A stretch of 11,545 bases of DNA from Simkania sp. GTDB lineage: Bacteria; Chlamydiota; Chlamydiia; Chlamydiales; Simkaniaceae. Position 1 is the first letter of the stretch. Every line of letters begins with the position of its first letter. The notes under the pieces are model-generated. The model was not told the origin of the DNA. It saw only the letters and a program-made list of their open reading frames with translations, and searched no databases. Below are positions 7,407-11,545 of the stretch, one piece after another. Both the position numbers and the translations under genes were made by a program. The DNA is taken from positions 1 to 11,545 of the forward strand of contig JANQJX010000202.1 of the NCBI GenBank assembly GCA_028281425.1, in the 5' to 3' direction.

Positions 7407-8756
7407 TTATTTTTTAAGCGCTCTTTTTTTTTCATTTTCCATTGGGCTTTTTGATAAATTCGGCTGAATTTTAGTAGAAAGCATCTTTTTTTTGTCAGTG
7501 GATTTTTTTTTATTTTTTTTATCGGCTAAAGAAATGCTTATAGATTTTTGTTCCGTTCGCATTAAATCGAATAAAGTTCCTGAAAAAATAGATTTGCCTT
7601 TTTTTTGAAGAATCCCATCAAAAACAAAAAGTTCTCCTCTAAGACGAAAATGGAGGACATCCTCAATTTCATTTAAAGTCTTTAAAACATGCCATCCTGC
7701 AGAGGTCCGTAAAATCCAATCTCCTGACTTTAACATCGTTGTTTTATTTTCAATGCGACACGAAATGCGAGAAGCTGTTCTTTGTCTAATAGAAGAAAAA
7801 ATTTCATCGATTTGAAAATGGAGAGACTGAGTTCTTGATCGACCTATAGAAACAAGCTTCTTCAAAAGCCCTTCTCTATCCCACAGCTCCCATTCCATTT
7901 GATGAGGTGTTAAGCATTTGAGATAAGCCAAAGGAAACCCTTTAGAATGTTTACCGATCTTTTCTTTTTTCCATTTGCCCCCTTTCCAAATAAGCGTCTC
8001 CCCCTTTTTGACATAAAGCACTTGTGCTTCCATCTCATAAGGAAATTCTATTCGATCATCATGTTTCAAAAGGGAATATTTCTCTCCTCCATAAGCCTCA
8101 AATAGCCGATCATTTGACCACCATTTACCTTTTGCAAAAACTTCAACGGCTTCTTGAAATTCAAGAGTCATCATTCCTTTGTTTTCGTTTTCATTTAAAA
8201 GGTCTTCAATTCCAAAGGTCTTTCTTTCATTTAATAAGACTTCTCCTGAGCTCCCTTCTAAATACATCCCCATTTCGATAAATGTCTTACCCGATTCGGA
8301 AAGATAGGGCATGATCCAAAGAGGGGTCGTATCATTTGAAAACTGTAAATAAGGTTCAAGCCCTTCCGCATAACTCAGATAAACTCTCTGTCCTGAAACA
8401 GCTTTAAGAGATTGTTTTGTTCTTTTCAGTCCGATATGAATTAAAAGATCATAAATCGTAACATCAGGCCGACTATTTCTCCCAAAAAAACAGATTTTAT
8501 CTTTTAAATCGGGTAGAGGAAAACCCTTTAACTTTGAAGAAAGCTGAAAAGGGCCTGTTCCAATCTTATGATAAGCCAAATCTTTTCTTATAACCTTGGA
8601 TTTTGAAAGGCACATAGGCTTAAGCGATTGCTTTTTATCACTTGTCATGAAAATTCCTAAGAAGATCATAGCGCAAGCAAACAAAACATAAAATAGTAAC
8701 CCAAAAAGGTTAAAAAACTTATGAATATAAAAAAATGGTTTCTCTTTTAAAATCAA
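7407..8756 (-). CDS. Single-pass membrane protein upstream of gspD, possible GspC-like secretion component
   Basis: A 449-residue protein I do not recognise at family level. It has a short basic N-terminus, one membrane helix (about residues 15-37, FGLLFYVLFACAMIFLGIF), a large domain of about 370 residues with several W/G-rich segments (for example FAKGKWWSND, TLIWKGGKW), and a lysine-rich tail from about 412. The topology, with a short cytoplasmic end and a long periplasmic domain, is that of GspC, and gspC normally lies just upstream of gspD. By position it corresponds to chlamydial CT573, a conserved hypothetical as I recall. The start is TTG at 8756: the next in-frame Met (residue 30) would remove half the helix, and GGA lies 8 bases before the TTG. 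The frame stays open about 17 codons upstream without an ATG. It is probably the first gene of the operon. Its role in secretion is inference from position. Confidence 0.7.
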   Translation of the reverse strand: MILKEKPFFYIHKFFNLFGLLFYVLFACAMIFLGIFMTSDKKQSLKPMCLSKSKVIRKDLAYHKIGTGPFQLSSKLKGFPLPDLKDKICFFGRNSRPDVTIYDLLIHIGLKRTKQSLKAVSGQRVYLSYAEGLEPYLQFSNDTTPLWIMPYLSESGKTFIEMGMYLEGSSGEVLLNERKTFGIEDLLNENENKGMMTLEFQEAVEVFAKGKWWSNDRLFEAYGGEKYSLLKHDDRIEFPYEMEAQVLYVKKGETLIWKGGKWKKEKIGKHSKGFPLAYLKCLTPHQMEWELWDREGLLKKLVSIGRSRTQSLHFQIDEIFSSIRQRTASRISCRIENKTTMLKSGDWILRTSAGWHVLKTLNEIEDVLHFRLRGELFVFDGILQKKGKSIFSGTLFDLMRTEQKSISISLADKKNKKKSTDKKKMLSTKIQPNLSKSPMENEKKRALKK

Positions 8757-8926
8757 AATGGTCCAAAAAAAATTTGATCTATAACGGTCCCGTTTGGGAA
8801 ATCTTTATTAAGCAATTGAAAAATCCCAAAATGTTGCTCCCGTCTGCACCCCTCCTATCGAAAGGCTTCAAAGCATCAAAAGATTTTCCAATCTTGATCG
8901 ATATAAATATGTTCTTCATCCTATTG

Positions 8927-8955
8927 ATTTTATCGAAAGAAACGAAAGAAAACAA
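8927..8955 (-). promoter_or_regulatory. Candidate promoter of the type II secretion operon
   Basis: Minus strand: TTGTTT (8950-8955), 17-base spacer, TAAAAT (8927-8932). The -10 box matches 5 of 6 and the -35 box 3 of 6, with ideal spacing. It lies about 170 bases before the TTG of the 449-residue protein and is the best sigma66/sigma70-like candidate I see upstream of the operon. It is not decisive in such AT-rich DNA. Confidence 0.3.
8934..8951 (+). repeat. Tandem 9-base repeat CGAAAGAAA x2
   Basis: Two exact adjacent copies of CGAAAGAAA. They fall within the spacer of the candidate operon promoter and inside the degraded coding stretch (reading ERNERK there). Copy-number change would alter promoter spacing, but two copies are too few to claim that. 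Confidence 0.55.
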
Positions 8956-9034
8956 CAAATAGCCCCTTTACAAAAAAAAGATCAATAGATTTAAGTTAAA
9001 AGAAGAGAAAAGACCTTTGAAAAGGGCTTTGCTA

Positions 9035-9064
9035 TTGACTATATTTTTTGTTGGGATCGATAAT
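9035..9064 (+). promoter_or_regulatory. Sigma70-like promoter candidate, plus strand
   Basis: TTGACT (9035-9040) and GATAAT (9059-9064) are separated by 18 bases, each matching consensus 5 of 6. This is the best promoter-like pair in the spacer. The next gene starts at 9427, so a transcript from here would carry a leader of about 355 bases or encode a separate small RNA. Confidence 0.4.
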
Positions 9065-9258
9065 GATTAGGATAAAAAAGGGGGAAATAAAAGATCGAAA
9101 ATTGTAAGAAACCGGAAAAAGACGATTCAAGCAAGATCAAGACAAATAGTTTTTGCTCTCAAAAGAAATTTTCTCATTTTAAGTTAAGGGGTTGCTGCAA
9201 GCTTTCGTTTTTTTTAAGGTAAATGCCAAATTTTTTTGATATTTTTTGCAGATTTAAA

Positions 9259-9287
9259 TTGACATTATCTACTGAGATCCTGTGATT
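9259..9287 (+). promoter_or_regulatory. Perfect -35 box with poor -10, possible second promoter for the 9427 gene
   Basis: TTGACA (9259-9264) is a perfect -35 sequence, but the hexamer 17 bases on (GTGATT, 9282-9287) is a poor -10. It could be an activator-dependent promoter or chance. It lies about 140 bases before the ATG at 9427. Confidence 0.2.
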
Positions 9288-9363
9288 TAAGCTTGCGGAA
9301 AATTTCGATAAAAAGAAACTCAGAAGGCTTGAATTAAAAAATCATGACTCGTCACAGCCCTAC

Positions 9364-9394
9364 TAAAGGAATGATTCATAAACTCATTCCTTTA
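9364..9394 (+). promoter_or_regulatory. Perfect 11-bp hairpin in the leader of the 9427 gene
   Basis: TAAAGGAATGA (9364-9374) pairs without mismatch with TCATTCCTTTA (9384-9394) around a 9-base loop. The inverted repeat ends 32 bases before the ATG at 9427. There is no U-tract after it, so it is not a standard terminator. Possible roles are a protein-binding operator, a transcript-stabilising stem or part of a leader control element. The structure is certain; the function is unknown. Confidence 0.5.
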
Positions 9395-9426
9395 CAATTA
9401 ATGTCTTTAAACCTTAGGTTAGGATA

Positions 9427-9831
9427 ATGGACAAACAAATTAAAGAAGGTGTGAGTATTCAAGAATTGGAAAATTTTGGAAAAAAGTATCGTTTTGAGAT
9501 TTTTTTTATTCTCTACTTCGTTCTTGCCACTCTTTTAACCTTCCTCTTTTTTGGCGCTGTATGGAGCATTTTCCTAGCGGGAATTGGAGGGATTTTAGGT
9601 GTAGGATTACCCAATAAGGTGGAGAAAGCTGCAAAAGCTTCTTTTCATTTTGTTTATAAACAAGAAAAGGTCACCCGTCTCATTTTGGGAATTGCTGGAG
9701 CAATCATTGCCTTTTTCCTGCCACCTCTGATCTTTTTCTTTATGGGATTAATAGGAGGTGCTGGAATCTCTCGCATTTCGAGCTTAACGCCTAAAAAACA
9801 GGATGAAGTGGAAGAAGAAAAGGAAGAATAA
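9427..9831 (+). CDS. Small two-helix-hairpin membrane protein, unknown function
   Basis: A 134-residue protein I do not recognise. After a polar start (about residues 1-20) come a hydrophobic block (about 24-60, FFILYFVLATLLTFLFFGAV then a glycine-rich GIGGILGVG), a short polar connector (NKVEKAAKA...), a second hydrophobic block (about 84-112, LGIAGAIIAFFLPPLIFFF then GLIGGAGIS) and an acidic tail ending EVEEEKEE. The repeated Gly-x-x-Gly patterns suggest packing helices. AGGA lies 3 bases before the ATG. It is transcribed away from the secretion operon, with a leader hairpin upstream and a weak terminator-like hairpin downstream, so it is probably a single-gene unit. Codon use matches the AT-rich neighbours, giving no sign of recent transfer. 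Confidence 0.75.
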   Translation: MDKQIKEGVSIQELENFGKKYRFEIFFILYFVLATLLTFLFFGAVWSIFLAGIGGILGVGLPNKVEKAAKASFHFVYKQEKVTRLILGIAGAIIAFFLPPLIFFFMGLIGGAGISRISSLTPKKQDEVEEEKEE

Positions 9832-9876
9832 TAAATTTTAAATTAAAAAGCAATACTAATTTCAATCATTAAATTC

Positions 9877-9897
9877 ATAAGCTTTTGCTTATCTTTT
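9877..9897 (+). terminator. Weak hairpin terminator candidate after the 9427 gene
   Basis: ATAAGC (9877-9882) pairs with GCTTAT (9887-9892) around a TTTT loop and is followed by CTTTT. The stem is only 6 bp and AT-rich, and the U-tract is short. It lies about 45 bases after the stop of the small membrane protein, the right place for a terminator. Confidence 0.3.
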
Positions 9898-10077
9898 CAT
9901 TTCAAATAGGGAAATGTCAACCCCTATTGCTTGCAAGGCTTCTTTGAAAACTTGTGAGCAATGGGATTCAGTTCCTATTTTTCTGCGAATGCTTTGAACT
10001 GAAAAATTGTTCGGATCCCTTGAGATTTTTTTGGAAATTGGAGTCAGGGCGACTTTGCCGGCTCTGTAGGAGGGGCG
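9889..10077 (-). other. Start-less 62-codon open frame spanning repeat copy 2 (possible remnant)
   Basis: Between a TGA (10078-10080) and a TAA (9889-9891) the minus strand is open for 62 codons with no ATG. The translation looks protein-like: SKKISRDPNNFSVQSIRRK, then IGTESHCSQVFKEALQAIG, ending in LFEMKR. The SKKIS-x-DPNNFS part is shared in frame with the start-less frame at 1962-2168. It may be the C-terminus of a decayed gene, perhaps from a mobile element. I cannot assign a family. Confidence 0.3.
9990..10040 (+). repeat. Dispersed 52-base repeat, copy 2
   Basis: The partner of 1985-2036, in the same orientation. It sits between the small membrane-protein gene and the symporter remnant, ending about 90 bases before recognisable symporter sequence. 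The identical core includes TTGTTCGGATC, and both copies carry TTGAGATTTTTTT. Confidence 0.75.
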
Positions 10078-10129
10078 TCACTTGTCTGCTTTGCGTGGAG
10101 TCCATTGAACAGCAGCAAAAAGGCGCCTG

Positions 10130-10564
10130 AGAGCTCTATATCCTCCACCTGAAGGAAAAGGTTTTGCGCTCTATTTTTGATAAACCGAAAAGCGTCTGAT
10201 AGACAGCTTCTTCTAGCTTCAAGGATAGGGATTGTCATCATTGGAATCCTGGCTTTTGGGATTGCATACGGAAATTGGAGTTCCATATACACCCTTGTTT
10301 TCTATGCCTGGTCAGGATTAGGAGCGGCCGGCTTTTGGTCCGGTGCTTCTCTATATGCTCTATGCTAAGGAGCCAAGCAAAGAAGGAGCTTGGATAGGCA
10401 TGTGCCTTGGAGCAGCCCTTGCAGGCATCTGGCCTTATGTGAACTCTTTCATCTCCATCCAATTCTTCCCTATCTTGCCGGCATTTTCCCTTAACCTTCT
10501 ATGCAATTGGGGGATCACTCAACTAGTCTCCAGGAGAAACAGAAAAAGAGCCCTGTCACTCTAA
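10130..10564 (+). pseudogene. putP: C-terminal remnant of a sodium/solute (proline-type) symporter, frameshifted
   Basis: Two overlapping plus frames encode the end of an SSS-family symporter (PutP-like sodium/proline transporter). The first, from about 10153, reads NRKASDRQLLLASRIGIVII and continues to LVFYAWSGLGAA, typical of the last helices. The second takes over with AFGPVLLYMLYAKEPSKEGA and GMCLGAALAGIWPY, to the stop at 10562-10564. A tandem CGGC duplication at 10325-10332 breaks the frame exactly between SGLGA and AFGP; removing four bases restores the family's GLGAAFGP. An in-frame TGA at 10150-10152 interrupts the upstream end, and the first 300-400 residues of the family are missing. 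The base composition is clearly more GC-rich than the surroundings. The remnant is dead; the frameshift could in principle be a sequencing error, but the truncation is not. Confidence 0.75.
10325..10332 (+). repeat. CGGC tandem duplication causing the symporter frameshift
   Basis: CGGC occurs twice in a row. One copy too many explains the shift from the frame encoding SGLGA to the one encoding FGPVLLY. Confidence 0.6.
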
Positions 10565-10714
10565 ATCGATTTGCTTCTTAAGCTCAATCTCATTTCTCAA
10601 AATCTTCATGGCCTCTTTAGTAAAATCCCCCCCCCCATCTACGACTTTTCCTGCGTTTGATAATTTTTTAACATTAAGTTTACCACCACTAATAGATGGG
10701 CCTGCTTTGAGCAT
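10556..10714 (-). CDS. Hypothetical 52-residue ORF with an internal G10 tract
   Basis: ATG at 10712-10714, preceded at 8 bases by GGGAG, a good ribosome site; the stop is TGA at 10556-10558. The protein starts MLKAGPSISGGKLNVKKLSN, passes through VVDGGGDFTKEAMKIL and ends in a charged helix (NEIELKKQIDLE). The three glycines come from the run of ten G. With nine or eleven G the frame ends within about ten codons, so the present count is the one that keeps it longest. AGKVVD followed by glycines faintly recalls a conserved stretch in bacterial polymorphic toxins, but I cannot support that. It lies 57 bases after the stop of the 255-residue protein on the same strand and overlaps the symporter remnant's stop by 9 bases. 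It may be a small gene or the stub of a longer one. Confidence 0.4.
   Translation of the reverse strand: MLKAGPSISGGKLNVKKLSNAGKVVDGGGDFTKEAMKILRNEIELKKQIDLE
10627..10636 (+). repeat. C10 homopolymer (G10 on the coding strand of the small ORF)
   Basis: Ten consecutive C, the longest G/C homopolymer in a window where long runs are otherwise A or T. Tracts of this length are prone to slipped-strand changes and, inside a reading frame, can act as on/off switches, as described for poly-G tracts in chlamydial pmp genes. Confidence 0.9.
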
Positions 10715-10771
10715 CGGTCATCTCCCGCTAAAATTTAATCGACGCTCAGCATCCAATATCTTTTCTCTTTT

Positions 10772-11539
10772 TTAAATCTGGCTTCCGGTGACGCTTATTC
10801 TGCACCTGTTTTCTCGATGAGAAATATAGTCGAGCAAGGTGATATCTTCTACAGAAAAATGTGCAAGTAACTCCTCAAAACCTTTGATATTTATTCGCTT
10901 GTCTTTTCTCGTGCAATCCCAGCCTGCATAATTTTTAAGTTCTTGCCAAGCTTCAAGTTCCTCTTTTTCTCTACCAAGACTTTGATAGAGAAGGGCAATG
11001 CGCATCAAATTAAAAGCAAACAAAACCGAACCAAAAGGTTTAAGTCTCTCTTCTTTCCTCCAAAAATCATCATTTTCAAGAAGTTTTTTCTTGAGATTAA
11101 GTGTGACCAAAAGGGCTTCTTCAAATTTTTCTTCTCCTATGAGTAAAGAAGATTGTCCATAACTTTGATAATAGGGTTGATTCACCCTTTTAATGACTTT
11201 TTCACCATATTCTCTTGCTCGATTTACTTCCTGAGAGATAATAAAATTCTGCGCTACTCTTCCTTCATAACAAGGCTTAAGCTCCGGATGTTTTTTCATC
11301 ATCGATGCAAGCATTTTAAATGCTTCTTCATTTTGATCGAGCATATATGTCCACTTTGTAAAAGCATGTGTTGCTAACACAAAATCGGCTTCAGCTCGAC
11401 TTTTTCTTCCCCCCATTTTCAAAAAAAATGCAATGAGAACTCCCAAGCAAAGCACCCCTAAATAAATCAGATTTTTATAACGGAAAAACCCCATTTTTAT
11501 CAGATTAGAAGAATCTTGAAATCGCATTGCTTTGCCCAA
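10772..11539 (-). CDS. Membrane-anchored helical (TPR-like) protein, unknown function
   Basis: About 255 residues: a short N-terminus, one membrane helix (about residues 22-41, NLIYLGVLCLGVLIAFFLKM), then an all-helical domain. Pairs of amphipathic helices such as EEAFKMLASMMKKHPELKPC, EKFEEALLVTLNLKKKL and IALLYQSLGREKEELEAW have the A/G/Y spacing of TPR-like repeats, which usually bind proteins. The N-terminal anchor would put the domain in the periplasm or cytoplasm depending on orientation; the basic residues after the helix (GGRKSR) do not settle it. The frame begins with TTG at 11539 or ATG at 11527 but stays open to the window edge, so the true start may be outside. No ribosome site is evident at either. 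It is transcribed toward the small G10-containing ORF. I do not recognise a named family. Confidence 0.7.
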   Translation of the reverse strand: MGKAMRFQDSSNLIKMGFFRYKNLIYLGVLCLGVLIAFFLKMGGRKSRAEADFVLATHAFTKWTYMLDQNEEAFKMLASMMKKHPELKPCYEGRVAQNFIISQEVNRAREYGEKVIKRVNQPYYQSYGQSSLLIGEEKFEEALLVTLNLKKKLLENDDFWRKEERLKPFGSVLFAFNLMRIALLYQSLGREKEELEAWQELKNYAGWDCTRKDKRINIKGFEELLAHFSVEDITLLDYISHRENRCRISVTGSQI

Positions 11540-11545
11540 ATGATT

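Larger units (their letters stand above)
8812..8988 (+). pseudogene. Possible degraded coding remnant, function unknown
   Basis: A plus-strand frame of 58 codons ending TAG (8986-8988), with no start codon, reads like ordinary protein (for example ERLQSIKRFSNLDRYKYVL, then HPIDFIERNERK). A different plus frame just upstream, open from 8714, also reads naturally (NGPVWEIFIKQ) and joins it near 8812 if one base is lost. That would make a frameshifted C-terminal remnant of a gene whose front was overrun by the secretion operon. I do not recognise the product. Codon composition alone in AT-rich DNA can mislead, so this is tentative. Confidence 0.3.
8757..9426. other. 670-base spacer between the divergent operon and the small membrane-protein gene
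   Basis: No intact gene is visible here. It contains a degraded plus-strand coding stretch (8812-8988), a 9-base tandem repeat (8934-8951), a candidate minus-strand promoter for the secretion operon (8927-8955), plus-strand promoter candidates (9035-9064, 9259-9287), a run of eight T near 9210 and a perfect 11-bp hairpin (9364-9394). The decamer TTTAAGTTAA occurs near 8990, and a close relative (TTTTAAGTTAAG) lies near 9179. No RNA gene I recognise is present. Confidence 0.5.

Noticed and set aside
8735..8962. Plus-strand frame of 75 codons as an intact gene
   Set aside because: It starts inside the opposite 449-residue gene, lacks a ribosome site, and its second half looks less natural than a neighbouring frame; kept only as part of a possible remnant.
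9170..9220. Rho-independent terminator before the T8 run near 9210
   Set aside because: The preceding bases form no stem longer than four pairs with an acceptable loop.
10044..10292. Minus-strand frame of 82 codons over the symporter remnant
   Set aside because: It is antisense to sequence that clearly encodes symporter helices on the plus strand.
1..11545. tRNA, rRNA or CRISPR array
   Set aside because: No cloverleaf, conserved rRNA stretch or regularly spaced repeat was seen on either strand.

Overview
The window is AT-rich, full of A and T runs, and built around a type II secretion (T2SS) operon read on the minus strand. The order (unknown membrane protein, gspD, gspE, gspF, gspG, second pseudopilin) matches the CT573-CT568 order I recall from Chlamydia trachomatis. 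I therefore read it as a chromosomal piece of the phylum Chlamydiae. The mobile remnants, long spacers and extra genes suggest an environmental (Parachlamydia/Simkania/Rhabdochlamydia-like) lineage rather than a vertebrate pathogen. This is inference from protein features and remembered synteny; no search was run.

Layout. 1-120 (+): C-terminal tail of a probable IS200/IS605 TnpB, with two tandem hairpins that could be the right end and omega-RNA scaffold. 137-712 (-): HNH-type nuclease-like protein. 788-8756 (-): the secretion operon, in transcription order a 449-residue single-pass membrane protein (7407-8756), secretin GspD (5022-7397), ATPase GspE (3443-5029), inner-membrane platform GspF (2252-3436), major pseudopilin GspG (1444-1881) and a second pseudopilin (788-1459). 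The genes are packed end to end or overlap, except for a 370-base spacer between gspF and gspG. 8757-9426: spacer with candidate promoters, a degraded coding stretch and a leader hairpin. 9427-9831 (+): small two-helix membrane protein. 9832-10564: debris, namely a repeat copy and the C-terminal part of a sodium/solute symporter gene (putP-like) broken by a 4-base duplication. 10556-10714 (-): a 52-residue ORF containing a run of ten G. 10772-11539 (-): a membrane-anchored helical, TPR-like protein running up to the window edge.

How the genes work together. GspE would power assembly of a pseudopilus of GspG plus the second pseudopilin on the GspF platform, pushing exoproteins through the GspD outer-membrane channel. 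The 449-residue protein sits where gspC usually lies and has GspC-like topology, so it may link the platform to the secretin. No GspL, GspM, GspC or prepilin peptidase is recognisable in this window.

The most notable non-gene signal is a 52-base imperfect repeat: one copy in the gspF-gspG spacer (1985-2036), one beside the putP remnant (9990-10040), 46 of 52 positions identical. I found no clear new defence or mobile system. The best leads are this repeat, the TnpB-end RNA candidate, the G10 tract and the unusual second pseudopilin.
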